Shown in pieces: positions 38,775 to 51,100 of a DNA stretch of 64,000 nucleotides; position 1 is the stretch's first letter, and every line of letters starts with the position of its first letter. Under the pieces are notes generated by a model. It was not told the DNA's origin. It made no database searches and was given only the letters and a program-made list of their open reading frames with translations. This DNA comes from Gnetum montanum (Eukaryota; Streptophyta; Gnetopsida; Gnetales; Gnetaceae): NCBI GenBank assembly GCA_015680685.1, contig MNCI01017947.1, positions 204,391-268,390 of the forward strand, read 5' to 3'. The translations under genes were made by a program, and so were the position numbers.

Positions 38775-39285
38775 TGCTAGGCTATCCAACTCTAGTCGTT
38801 TCTAAGCTACAAAGTGTCACACATATGCTCAAAGGGGTCATGCTTGTGTAATTTAATGATTTGCCTAATTGATCAAAATTAATTACTACATAAATAACAT
38901 TAATGTAATTGCATGAAATAACAATATGTAAATGCATAAGAAAGAAAATCTCAAGTGCTGCAAGGAATGGATCAAAGAGCTCATCTTTATTGCCAACACA
39001 ATGGTGTGCTCAGGTACCTCAATGCTTGAATAAATATCCATTCACACTTAGACCTCTTGCTGTGGGCACTTGGAAAATATTCTAACTTTCAAATGAACAA
39101 ATTGCAAGAGTTTTTCTATTGACTACTAAAAACTTACTCCTAATTGTGCACCTAGGCACTGTATTTATAGACCCAAGAGTAACCCTACAATATTAAATGT
39201 ACAATATCACATCTTAGGCCACGATATCGTGTACCTGATATCGTGGCCACATCGATATTAGAGTGATGAAAAACATGATTTATCA
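38775..39285 (-). repeat. 5' LTR of the nested element, truncated to 511 bp
   Basis: Matches 30641-31152 at about nine-tenths identity by eye and ends with the same TGATTTATCA on the + strand. The last third of the LTR and the primer-binding site are missing: from 38774 leftward the sequence no longer resembles the full LTR at 30280-30640. Confidence 0.88.
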
Positions 39286-39290
39286 AATAT
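39286..39290. repeat. Target-site duplication AATAT, right copy
   Basis: Identical to 30275-30279. It directly follows the LTR end at 39285, and the outer gag frame resumes right after it. Confidence 0.85.
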
Positions 39291-40700
39291 AATGTAGATC
39301 CATAACATCAATTGCAAACTTTCCATGATGCTTATGCCTTACAAAATATTGGAAATGACTGGTAGAAGTTGAAGTTGTTCCCAAGGATACTCATAAAAGA
39401 AGTAGAAATTTGGTACTAGTCATTAGAATTGGAATCCATTCACCAATAAAGTACAATTTTAGAACTATTCAATGAAAAATACCAGATGTACTCTCGAGTG
39501 TTCAACCTAAGGAAGTGAATTTAACAATGGATGTAAAGGAATCATGAGTCCTTGGATGCAACCTTAGGTAGGTATTATTCTTTAATGCATCAATGCCCAG
39601 GCCATGGGTTCTCCTAAAGGGAACAACTTTGCCATATCATATATGAACTTCGAAACAAAATAGGAGAAACTCTTGGGATTTATGCCTAAGGGAGACTTCT
39701 AAAGATAAGAGCCCATCAAATCCAAATGTTGAGAGAATAGGTAGCTAACAAAGAATGGGAGTTGAAGAAATGTGAGAGTGCAAAGGAGTACAATAGAGAC
39801 CCTTTTATCTAAAAAATAAAGTTATGTTTCTATGATAAAAAAGAGAAAGCACCACTACATGAATAGAAAAATATGTCTCTAAAATATTGGCCAAGGTGGA
39901 TAAAATGTGGGACTTCTTAGATGAGAAGTTTCAAATTGCTTTGAAAATTGTAGAGGAGAAGGTAAAGTAGGGGAGTGGTAAAAGAGATAGAAGGAGAAGA
40001 AGAGATATAGATAAGGGGTCTTAATAGCAAAAAGGTAAGGCTGTCATGGATGATGAGGTTGTAGATTTTGAAACTAATGATGATGGATGTGATATCTACC
40101 ATTATGAACCTCCTAAGGGATGTTGTCCTATGATGTTGCATCTACAAAAATTTGGGGTGTATGTCTTGAATCCAAAATTTGAAAAAAGGTAGCCACCTAA
40201 GAGATTGCCTTATCCTCAAGGGAATCCAAGAAAAAAATTTCACCAAACACAATACTATCCAAATGCAGCACCACCTCAACCTTAGGAGTAATATTAATAA
40301 TGGTAAAATCCATAGTCGTGGGGAATGCCACCACCCAAATAGTAGTACCCTTATTGGTAGCTAGATCCTTATGGATATTATATCTAGGAACTTGTATCTC
40401 CTTATGGCTCTACAAGGCATAATCCTTTTAATTATCACTACTACCCTTCAAAATATTATCAAATTCATACTCCACAATTTGATTCTCCCTATACTTATCC
40501 TTCTCCTTCTTAATCACCAAACTATGCACCATTAAACACCACCCCTCTACCACCTACTTCACCTATGCAGGAAGAAATTCTATTGTAGCCATAGTAAAGA
40601 AATTTCACGATGACTGATAACTTATAGATAAATAACCATTTGAGTGGTTCTAAAACCAAACCTTGAAAGGGGACTTTCTTCAAGATCAATAATCCATGAA
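39291..40700 (+). pseudogene. gag of the outer gypsy element, 3' part
   Basis: Continues the frame interrupted at 30279, beginning with a VDP segment that matches the SDP of the gag at 56000. Later pieces resemble the capsid region and, at about 40088-40130, the zinc-knuckle region. There the pattern is damaged: the second Cys reads Tyr and the His reads Pro. Stops are frequent. Confidence 0.65.
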
Positions 40701-40799
40701 AACCCTCATAGATACTTGTCCCTACTAACCCTACATCCACCACTTCTAAAATAACTATCAAGCCTCCTCCAAACCAACTATCCTCCAATGTACATATGC

Positions 40800-43700
40800 A
40801 GTTACTAATTGGATCAAGGTTGGTCACCTTCCCAGGAAATGATCTAATCTTGGAAATCTCCTTTTCTATTTGTAGATTGCTAGGAATGATCTATGCAAGG
40901 CTATACTAGATTTAAATTATGGAGTAAATTTAATCTCATTGGAAATGTACAAGACTTGTAACTTATCTCCATTAAAGAAATGCAATATTAGATTAAAGCT
41001 TGTTGATTAGACAATAAATTTTCCCTTGGGGTTAATAGAGAAAATTGTGGTCACTATCTACAAGTGGTCTTATCCTGTAGACTTCCTAGTAATCCATGTT
41101 CATAGTTGCAAGGGGGACTTTCCTATTATAATGGAAAGGACTTGACTTAGTACAATTAATGCCAAGATGGGGATTTGAGACCTTTCCTTGGAAATCTCCA
41201 AGGAAAATAAATTTAGTAAAGTAGAGAAAAAGCAAGTTCCATGCATCGCATTTAATGACACAAGGTACCATTATGTGCATAAGATATGGGCTATAAAAAG
41301 TACACCCATCAAAGAATGCAAAAAGTATGCAAAGCATCTACTATTTAGAAGTGTCTATTTGTGGTAGTCAAAAAATAGGAAGGTATCCAATGGTTGATAG
41401 CAGATAGTGATGCAGATTCAAAAATATGTATGGAACCAGAAAAAATCCTTGCAAATGCTTACATTGACTACATGGATGAAATAGAGAAAATCCATAGCCA
41501 ACTCCTTGATGCACAAACTTAGATGGATTAGGAAGAGTTTAAGATCTTAAAAATAGTTTAAGTAAGAGTCCCTTGATCTAAAGGCCTTACCAGCTGATCT
41601 AAAATATGCTTATATTGATAATCATCAATGCCCATCTTGGTCAAGCATAAAAGAGAAAGCTTTTGAAAATTATTAACAACTAGCCAACATCCTTTGCATG
41701 GTCATATCATGAACTAACAAGAATAAATCCAAGGATATGCTAGCATTAGATCTATATAGATCCCTCTATGAAACCCAAAGGATAACCATAGAGGATGTTG
41801 AATCCTTAACTAAAGCAAGTTGTGAAAGACAAAATTGACAACTTCTTAAGGTAGGATTCATTTATTCCATTATGGATAGTGAGTGGGCTAACCCACTCAT
41901 CATTGTACCTAAGAAAGGTAATATATGAAGGATCTAGATAAACTATAGGTTGTTGAATATGGTAACTTTCAAGGATCATTTCCCATTACCCTTTGTGGAC
42001 TAGGTGTTTGATACTATCATAGGGCATGGCTACCATAGTTTTATGGATGGTTATAGTGGCTATAACCAAATCTAGTCTATACTAGAGGACCAGTCCAAAA
42101 CTATTTTCATAAGTTCCAGGGGGACTTTTGCATACAAAAAGATACCTTTTAGTCTATGCAATGCTCCTGCTACTTTCCAACACCTGGCACTTAGCATTTT
42201 TCAACAACAAATTTGTAGCAATGTAGAAGTCTTCATGGATGACTTCTCCACTTATGTATCATTTTTGAGTAAGCCTTGGACCATCTCAAGCAAGTGTTGA
42301 AATGGTACAGGGAGAAAACCTTAAGGCTTAATTGGTAGAAAAGTCATTTGATGGTCCAAGAGGGCATAGTCTTGGGGAATAAAATTTTAGAGAAAGGGAT
42401 TAAGGTGAATCTAGAGAAAGTATGGATCATCCAAGGAATCACTTGACAACCTAAAATGATAAAAGACATGAGGTTATTTCTTGGACACACTCATTCCTAT
42501 TGGTGATTCATTAAGAACTTCTCCAAAATTGTTAAGCAACTGGTGAAACTAACCAAGAAGGATGCATCCTTTGACTAGACCAATGCATGTGAGTATGCAT
42601 TCCAATAATTAAAGCAAAAGCTCATAGAAACTCCTATTCTATATGCTCTATATTGGTCTAGATCTTTCCATGTCATGATGGATACATCCAATTATGCATT
42701 GGAAGTAGTGCTCACATAAATAGATGATAAAAAATGTCCATACTATGTACATTATGTGAGCAGGAAAATTGTTGGTGCATAGCTAAATTATACCACCACT
42801 AAGAACGTGGCGTACTCTTTGGAAAAATTCAGGCACTATGCTTAGATACAAAATCTTTGTACACATGGTTCACAATGCTATCCATTTCTTGATGAACAAG
42901 CCAATGGTGAGCCCTTATGTCATATGGTGACTAGTGATTTTTCAAGAGTTCAATCTTACAATGGTGGATAGAAAAAGAACTAAGAATGTGGCCGCTGATT
43001 GCTTGTCTCAATTGCAATGGAATAGCAAGGAGGATGGGGAGCTTGTATTTGATCAATTTCCAGGTGAATTCCTCTTTGCTAAATCTCTTGATGTTCAAAC
43101 TTCCAGGGGCATCAATTGGTATGATGATTGTCTCTCCTATCTTCTCAGTCAGGAGACTTCATGGGAATGCGATAATTAGAAGAAATAATAGTTTCTTCAC
43201 CAAACCAAACATTACATGAAAATCCAAGGTAACCTTTACAAGGTTTGTGCTAATGGCTTGGTGTGATGTTGTGTACTTAATGCTTATCAAGTATGATCCT
43301 CTAGAATGCTCATGAAGGTCCTTGTGGAGGCCATTATGTAAGCAGGAGGATGGTTGTGAAGATCCTCATGGCAGGGTACTTCTAGCCCACCATTTCAGGG
43401 ATGTCCATAATTTTTCTCATTCATGTGAATGCTGCCAATGAGATGAAGGAATAATAGCCTAAATGGAAGGGCCTAAATAGTGGATCCAACCATTTGAGCC
43501 CTTTGACATATGGGGCATTGACTTCATGGGATCCATCACTCACATGTCCAATGGAAAGATGCACATCATCGTAGTTGTTGACTATTACACTAAGTGGGCT
43601 AAAGCTGTAGTTGTCACCAATTGTTCATCTTCCACTGTAGTATGGTTTGTCCAAAAAATGTGGTAAACAAGTTTGGTGTGCTGAGAGCACTTATTTCTCA

Positions 43701-44478
43701 TAATGGTACTCATTTTATAGGGGCTACTTTTTAAAAGCTAATGTAATGCTTAGGGGTGCAACATAAATTAATAATCCCCTATCACCCCCAAGCTAATAGT
43801 GAAGTTGAAGTTACTAATAGGAAGATAACCAGAATACTAACATGTACAACCAATAAGTATAGAAAGCAATAAATCATGAAACTCAACGATGCTCTATCAA
43901 CTTATCAATCTACATGTAAACTTCCTATAGGATCCTCTTCTTCTGAGTTGGTGTACAAGAAGTTTCCTAAACTTCCAATCCAACCTAAGCTCCATACACT
44001 TTTAATGACTTCTAAGCTTAATGTTGATCTTGATCTAACACAATGAGAATGCCTTATGACACTGAATGTTTTAGATGAAAATTGACAAGTAGCTTTAACT
44101 ATGAATGAAGTGCACAAGGCATATGTCAAACACCATCAAGATGGTTGAATAAGAAGAGTTTAGTTTCAACTTGGTGATAAGGTCTTCTATTGGAACCCCA
44201 TGCATGTCCCTCAATGTACTAAATCTCAAACATTATGTGAAGGTCCTTATATCATTCATACAAATTTTCCTTTTAGTGCCATGACTATTTACCATCCCTC
44301 AAGCCTAGAGAAAAGACTAGTATTCAACATCCAACAAGTAAAACCTTTCCTAGAATCTCAAGTAACCACTAACACTAAAACCTCAACATTCATGCAAGTG
44401 CACTTTTTTTTGGATCTCCCCTTCTCAACTTACTCATGGGGGAGATGGCCATCTATGCTAACAGCTTATGAGAACTAA
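40800..44478 (+). pseudogene. pol of the outer gypsy element
   Basis: Protease C-terminal part at about 41090-41200 (FPIIMERT, MGIxDLSLEIS). Reverse transcriptase at about 41830-42300, with NPLIIVPKKGN, FMDGYSGYNQ, CNAPATFQ and FMDD at 42232-42243. RNase H at about 42650-43020 (EFNLTMVDRKRTKNVAADCL). Integrase at about 43490-43850: the first Asp is kept in VVDYYTKW, the second reads His in ISHNGTHF and the Glu is kept. The C-terminal CEGPYIIHTNFPF segment lies at about 44230. Many stops and frameshifts; not functional. Confidence 0.82.
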
Positions 44479-46379
44479 CTCAAATTTTTGTTTTACACCA
44501 TTCCTCATATGTTTTTATTTTCTTGACTATTTTATGAATTATTTTATATATTTTTCCTTTTATTTAATCTTCCTTTTGAATATTTTATCTTGTTTTCTAG
44601 GGAATCTTTGATTTTACCATACTGTTGTTAATATTAAAAGTTAAAGAATGTAGATATTAATGTTATGGTTGATTTGCTAAATAGCCAAATTGTTTTCTTT
44701 AGATTATGGCATTTGTTAACAAGTTATCAATTTTCTCATAGTAGCAGTTAATGGAACCACAACATCCATGTATTTCATCTATTCTATAGGAGCTTTGCAT
44801 TTTGGAAGCATGAGGTCTTTCAAATTGAAACTAAAAGTAACTAATGCTCTAGCTACTTAACATACTCAGAATGAATTCAAAAAGGATGATAAAGGGTGTC
44901 ACTTCAAGGAAAATTGTCATATTCTATTTCCAAATTCTTTCTTGAGTTTTATAATTATTCTCCATTGGTCTCTCACCAATCCTACTATTGACCATTAAAG
45001 GAAGCATGTATTTGCAAGGTGTGATTTCCATGAAAAGAAAATAGAAATTCAAAGCACACCTATTAGATAAATAATGGGCTACAAATACTAATTATAGAGC
45101 TAGAAAGATATTTTACCTATGCTTGAAGGTACCCTTCTAACTAAGGTCCTTGATATCTTCATTTTTCTCTTTTCTTATTCTCTTGGAGTGGTGGTTGTTC
45201 TTTGGAAATTGTCATGAACTCTTGATGGTCAAATGGCTAGGATATGGCAATGAGAAGTGACTAAAGTGAATGGGCTTGGTCTAAAATGAGGATGGGATGG
45301 TATTAGATCAGTCTAATCACAAACGCCACTAGGATCTCATGTGACCTTGGTGTAGATCACCTACCTACCTACCATTTTCTCTCTCTACCATCATTATCAA
45401 ACCATAACATACCACCCCACTACCTCATATCATGGTTATCTAATGCATTTTTTTAAGGATATCATAATCCTACAAAATTTACTCCATTGATCATGAGCTT
45501 TACATTGAACTGACCATTAATCATCCTTGGTGCCTATAGACTCCTTGGGGATGAGAATATGCAAGAACATCAAGGGCATATGCCTACTTTAGGAAGGATC
45601 CACTTGCATTTCCTTTGGTCTCCCTTAAGTTAAAATTCCTATTCATTGGCTATTTGTGCAATCAATCCCACATGCATTTCAACATTTAGATTTGCTTAAT
45701 TTTAAAATTTTAAATTCCTCTAAATGTATTCAATTCCTTTTTCTCAAGCATAGATAACCCTTTTCTATGTTTTTTCCATCATTCTACAACTTGGCAAAAT
45801 TCCTTAATTTTTTATATGCAAATTATGGCTAAGAACATCTTTGTCAATGGAGTCCTATCAACATAATTGGATGAGTTAATGCAACCCTGTCAATGCATCA
45901 CAAAAATAGTATAAATATGTGTGACACATAGCCATTTTTGTGTCATTTTTCAAAGAAGAAAGATGAGTTTTTGTAATTTTTTAGAGTCCAAAAACCTTCC
46001 AAGTGCTATAACTCTCAAACCATTAACTTGCTTGCACTTGTTTTTTAATTCTCATGCTACTAGAGGTAAGCTCTATGTCGTCATATCCTTGGTTTCTAGG
46101 AGAAATTTTTTGAAACTATTTTCTAAAGGTCAACCTATTAAAATAATATTAAAATTAACTACCATGAAGGGTTAAGACCATCACACAAACTCTAATGCTA
46201 ATGAATAAAATAATATTAAAATAATTTAACTTACCATGATCACAAATAAAGCATTAAAGTAATCAACTCTTAACACACCCAAGATACAACATAACCTAAT
46301 CTAATAGAAAGATATCAAAATAAGCATGAGTTATTAAGTAAAAGGTAATCATGGGTTATGTTTGTGAACAAAGATGATA
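44479..46379 (+). other. Non-coding region after pol, with a U3-like segment at 45840-45920
   Basis: No domain is recognised. At 45870-45920 the words TTAATGCAACCCTGTCAATG and AGTATAAATATGTG resemble the U3 words (TGATGCAACCCCATTAATG) and TATA region of the 5' LTR at 28240-28330. It may be a decayed 3' LTR or an internal promoter-like copy of U3. The alignment after the TATA box is weak. Confidence 0.4.
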
Positions 46380-47870
46380 CCAAAATAAGAACTATAGGTG
46401 GGAGGGCCTTCATAGCATAGGAAGAAATGACTAATAAAAGAAAGGAGCCAATGATAGCAATCACAATAGTTGCAAGAACAAGCATTAGAAGTAACCTATG
46501 CCACTAGATTCCTTTAGGAGAAGCCCAAAATGGAATCTATTCACTAGATTCCCATTGCTAGAACAAGCCAATTTAGGGAAGATGAGGTCCTGAGACCAAG
46601 GCCTAGTTGAGAGGTCACTTTCATTGAGGTTTTCCTAGAGAAGATAAAGACCAAGGATGTCTAGAGTTCAATTTTGCACCAAAGGAGGTTTAGACACAAC
46701 TCCAGGGGTCTCCCATATGGCTCGTTCTTTCTAATAGCAGGGAATGGTACATAGGGGAGAATTACTTATTCTTGAACAACTAACAAGGAGATGTGTTAGT
46801 TAAATTAATGATATTACCATATCCTATTCAGTTGAGGCCATTACAGAGGTCCTCAAGTTACTAGATATAGGAGCAAAAATGGTAGATATTTTGACATAGG
46901 CGAACCTGAAAGTAAAGAAAGAATTAATGTAATCATGTTATGAAGTGAATCGCAAGGAGTATGATGCTCTCAGCAAGGCAAAGAGACCATAATTTAAAAT
47001 TGCAAATCATCTAAACCCAACAGTGAGGCCCAACAAAGTCACTACTTTCTTTGCCCAAGCATGTGCTGCTTTAAGAGGGAAGTTTCTAGTCAACCCTCCC
47101 AGCTTATTATCCTAGAAATAGAAAAACATTTTAACGAAAATGAGAAGGGAAGAAAGATTCTTTCCTTTCAATGCTTATCTACAAACTTTGCAAAAGGGAA
47201 GGAATAGCCTGCTATACCAATGATATGGTCCATCATGCTCTAGCCACATCATGGTAGAAAATGATGAAAGATAAAGTAGTAGCCAAGCTACAAAAAGAGG
47301 AGCATCCACCACCACCACCTGAAGCTCTAGAAAATACACTAAAGGCACATGTAGTTATTGAATGATTAAGAAAACTTTGAGAGCATCTATTGCAGTAACA
47401 AAAGAGCTTTACATGTGGTGGAAAACCATCTGTCTACCATCTAACCATGAGCCACTTGAATGAGGTTGCAAGGATATCAGTTGGCCAGACAATGAGACTA
47501 TCCCTTTGTTCTTAGCTCAAAGGAATCATGCATCCGCAAGGTCCAATGCTAGTGCTAGGGAGGTCATAGTGTCCATCCTAGGATAAAAATTTCCTAAAAT
47601 ATTAAGAAATGCTGCAACTTTTTTCATCATGTTTGAGTAATGTGAGGGGGCAACTAGCTTGGTCATGCAACACAAAGGCTAGGAGACAATAGTGGAAGTG
47701 GTGGCTGATAAGGTTTCTGAAGCTCTAAATGCTCTTGCAATGTTAGTAATTGACATTGCCACCATGGTAGACAATTTGCATTTTATCCATACCACTCTTA
47801 TATATAAGTAAATGTTTTTTCTTCTTTTGAAAATAAGTATTTGTAATTGCAAGATCATAGACATAAGCAA
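46380..47870 (+). pseudogene. Unrecognised retroelement accessory reading frame, copy A
   Basis: A decayed + strand frame. Its C-terminal part at about 47645-47800 (EGATSLVMQHKG, IVEVVADKVSEALNAL) is alignable to the frame at 59709-59850 (EGAMVVVIQHQD, IVEVVTDHIKESFNIL), so both derive from one protein. Upstream readable pieces include TISYSVEAITEVLKLLDIG (about 46805) and KVTTFFAQACAALRGKFLV (about 47040). It matches none of gag, protease, RT, RNase H or integrase that I know. Function unknown. Confidence 0.5.
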
Positions 47871-48292
47871 ATTAAAGTAGTAAATCTCTCATTTTATTGT
47901 GCTCTTCAAATCTATGTCCTCCATGAATCTTATAAAATATTATTACTATAGATTCAATATAATCATTAAAATCCCATCTAATGAATATGCTTTCTTGTTG
48001 GGAAATTCCTTGAAGTACCAAATCCATTGAATCCTAAAAATCTTGCTTGATGAAGTTTTCTAAGATAATTTGTGAAGCATATATGTTGATGATGTTAATG
48101 ATCTCATTTCCAAGAACAGGTTTTATATCCATAAATTGATTGCCATGGGGGTATACTTGTACTACTTTATCTTTAATAGATTGATTGATGATGGTGGTGG
48201 TATACCTAGAACTTGATATTGTAGAGAAATATAAGTATTTTGGAGTTAAAAACTTTTAAAATTATAAGTGAAATATAAATATTACCTTTAAG
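47871..48292. other. AT-rich sequence, nothing recognised
   Basis: Lies between the accessory frame and the L1-related repeat. Only short open frames and simple AT-rich words are seen. Confidence 0.4.
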
Positions 48293-49410
48293 GAATGTAG
48301 AAATGATAATTGACTCCTTGTCTAGGCTTTTGATGAAACTGTATTCCTACAAATAGCTTACATGAATTTTATAACTCAAGTTAGCATGATAAAAATTCCT
48401 TTAACTTTAAAATTAAAATTTTTTTAAAATATGTAAGGTTAGTAGGATATCTCATTGACAAAACAAATGTGTTAATTAGTAAGAAATTGCTAATTTTTGA
48501 AGCTTTAGTGTAGACTATGCTAAAATCTTAAGATCTAATTTAGTTGTTTAGGAATTATTTGGGAATTTGTTTTTTAAATTTATTTTTTATTTCAAGAAAC
48601 CATATAATCTCATTTTCTTTACAACAATATAACAATAAAGTAAGGATGTCCCATTTCACTAACATTGTTCTACATTTTTACATATGAATTAGAATAGTGA
48701 ATTAAAGAAGTACCTACAAATTATACCATTGAGCTAGATTAGTTGTGATACAACTTTTAATCCTTAAATGATAATTGTAAATTTAAAAATGAGGTTAGAA
48801 GTAATGCTATATTAACTAGATAACATACAAAAATGAAGGTGAATGTTTTTTTAAAGGAAAACAACAATATTAAAGTTATATTATGCAAGAAAAAATTCTT
48901 CCTAATGGCATTACATTATAAAAAAAGAGAAGCAAAAACTTTGAGAGGTTAATCCATAAAACCATGAGTTGCCAATAAAGCTTCACAAATTAGCAATTTG
49001 AGAGAACAAAAATGGCACTAAATGTAACAAGAAGGAGCCACAAAACCCAAACAATAAACAAATGGAGAAAAGTTCAATTAATTTCATCTAGAAAGAAAGA
49101 ATAGGATGACACAATGTCCACTAAAGCTTCACAAATTAGTGATTTGTAAGAACAAAATTGATGCTAAATATAACAAGAAGTAGCCACAAAAACAAGAGAC
49201 AAATGGAAGAAAAGATCAATTAACATCATCTAGAAAGAAAGAAGAGGGTGACATAATGTCCACTAATAAATTACCATGTTCAAACATAGTTCTAGAAATT
49301 GGGGATGACAAAAACAAAGAACAAAGACAATGAAGGCAACCTAAGAATGTGAGATTGAGTAGGAAGGTCCAACCTCTCATAGAGTTAATCATTACAACCA
49401 ATAAACCATC
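48293..49410. repeat. Dispersed repeat, copy 2, with an internal tandem duplication
   Basis: Homologous to 25843-26660. It contains an extra segment relative to copy 1: the block with AGCCACAAAA, AAATGGA and TCAATTAA is present twice (about 48985-49130 and 49130-49290), period roughly 145 bp. It runs into the L1 remnant on its right, so it is probably that LINE's 3' region on the - strand. Confidence 0.7.
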
Positions 49411-51100
49411 ATGGGTAACAAAAAATAAAGAATCTAATAAAATACTCTAACTATTTACATGATCTTTTAGAATGAGTCATAAATAAAGAATAATAAACAT
49501 GAGTAGATTACAGAATTCTAGAAGTAATTATAGATTTTTTTGCTAAAGATAGTAGGTTAAGAACCTACTTACTAATTTTTTAACAAACTTTATAAATAAC
49601 TTTCTCTGAAAAATTATTGGTAGAAGCTAAAGGACAAAATGGAATGTTTAGTACAGTGATTGACTTAGAAAGTTGAACCTAGCTCCAACGAAAATTAGAA
49701 AGCTCAAAAGCAATATCTCTAATCTTAGATCTAATAGTATGAGTTATTTCCCAATTAATAGAAAAACCAAAGGCTTTACAATAAACTTGAGTACAATGAA
49801 GGACAACATTTAAGTTATCTTCAACTACCCTTAATGATAAAAATATTATTTGTCATTTGCAAAGTGGCTAATAATAATTTTGCATTTAATATCAAGAAGG
49901 AATAAATGTTTGATCTTGGCTTGAAAGAGATTGTCCTTTAAAATCTAACTAAGAGTTTCAATAGAAAGAATAAAAAAGATAAGGAGCAAGAGGAAAACCT
50001 TGCCTAATTGGTCTTTAAAGAGTAATAATAGAAGAATAGCTCTTGTTAAAGCATATCTTGGCACTAGCAAAGAAAAATAATATTCTCATTATAAGAGATA
50101 AAAAGAAGAACCCAAGCCTAACTTTTGTAACATGGATAATATAAAAGGTTACGTTATCCTATCATAAGCTTTTGCATAATCTAATTTTAGAAGAAAAATG
50201 TCCTAATTAGTATCCATGATCAAAATCATGGCTTCTGCAACTGTGAAAACATCATATAAAATAAATCTAGTTGCAACAACAATTGTTTGTTCTTCTTTGA
50301 TGAATTGAGACAAATATATTCAAAATTTTAAAGCAAGATCCTTAGCAATAATATTATAACTAATAATTAACATAGTGATAGGCTACCAATTAATAATCTT
50401 AAATATGTTATTTAACTTTAGAATGAGTTTTATCAAATGTTGATTAATCATTTGGCCATGAGAACCTTTGAAAAGAGCTTTTTTATACATGTCAAAAAAG
50501 TCAACGATAATATCATCTCAAAATTCTTTATAAAACTCACAATGTAGATTCTCAAGACCATGAGGTTTTCCATTAGCCATAGAGAAAAGAGCTTCTTTAA
50601 AATCCTACATAATTAACATGTCATATTCTCCCAAAATAGAGTAAGCATAAGTGGGAGTCACAAAAATACAAAAATCTAAAGCCTCATTATCAATATGTGA
50701 TGAAGTAAACACATATAAATAATAATTAAAGAAAGCATTTAAAATACTTTTAGAAGTAAAGAGAAAATATCATCACTAACATGAGGTTCATCAATTGAAT
50801 AATTGATTTTAGGACCTTTTAAAAACATGTATACTTCTTTTGAAGCTCCATGCCATATTTTTAGTCAAGATAACCGATGCTTATGTAAATCAACTTGAGC
50901 ATTGTGGTTTTAAAATTTTTTTTGTTGTTATTAAAAGGTTCACGATTTTCTCTTGAATATTTTCACCATAAAGGTTATGACACAAATATTTTGTAAGTTG
51001 ATGAATTTTTTGCCTAGTTTCAAGAGTAACAACTTAAAAATTTTTAGCTAAAGTTTTATCAAAATGTCTTAAGAATATCATAGTGTAAATAAGAACATTT
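49411..51100 (-). mobile_element. L1-type LINE remnant (reverse transcriptase)
   Basis: The - strand reads characteristic L1 reverse transcriptase blocks in order: INWxPITMLIISYNIIAKDL (about 50395-50330), a QFIKEEQTIVVATRFILYD-like block (about 50310-50250), KLDYAKAYDRI (about 50190-50155), RPIRQGFPLAPYLF (about 50015-49972) and the catalytic F-A-D-D box, which here reads FAND (49863-49852). The first catalytic Asp of that box is thus Asn, and stops interrupt the frame. The 5' end is undefined. Confidence 0.75.

Larger units (their letters stand above)
30280..39285 (-). mobile_element. Nested Ty3/gypsy element, - strand, complete by its ends but internally decayed
   Basis: Bounded by LTRs and flanked by AATAT on both sides. 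On the - strand the order is partial 5' LTR (39285-38775), gag, protease, reverse transcriptase, RNase H, integrase, a 2-kb non-coding stretch, polypurine tract and 3' LTR (31152-30280). Pol and gag frames resemble those of the outer element, so the two belong to related families. Several catalytic residues are replaced and the 5' LTR has lost its last third with the primer-binding site, so it cannot move on its own. Confidence 0.9.
28190..44478 (+). mobile_element. Ty3/gypsy LTR retrotransposon (Athila/Tat-like), split by a nested element
   Basis: A + strand element with 5' LTR (about 28190-29079), primer-binding site (29080-29098), gag in two parts (to 30279 and from 39291) and pol (about 40800-44478). 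A second element (30280-39285) is inserted inside gag. Order and motifs (FMDD reverse transcriptase, RNase H, integrase after RNase H) place it in Ty3/gypsy. The LTR/PBS style and gag zinc knuckle recall Athila/Tat-type elements. The 3' LTR is not clearly identified and the element may extend beyond 44478. It is defective throughout. Confidence 0.75.

Noticed and set aside
28190-46200. A 3' LTR for the outer gypsy element at 45.8-46.2 kb
   Set aside because: Only the U3 words and TATA region resemble the 5' LTR. The rest does not align convincingly, and no polypurine tract like that at 61291 precedes it.
25843-49410. The outer repeat pair as LTRs of one giant element
   Set aside because: The right copy continues into L1-type reverse transcriptase on the - strand, and no TG...CA ends or 5-bp duplication are visible.
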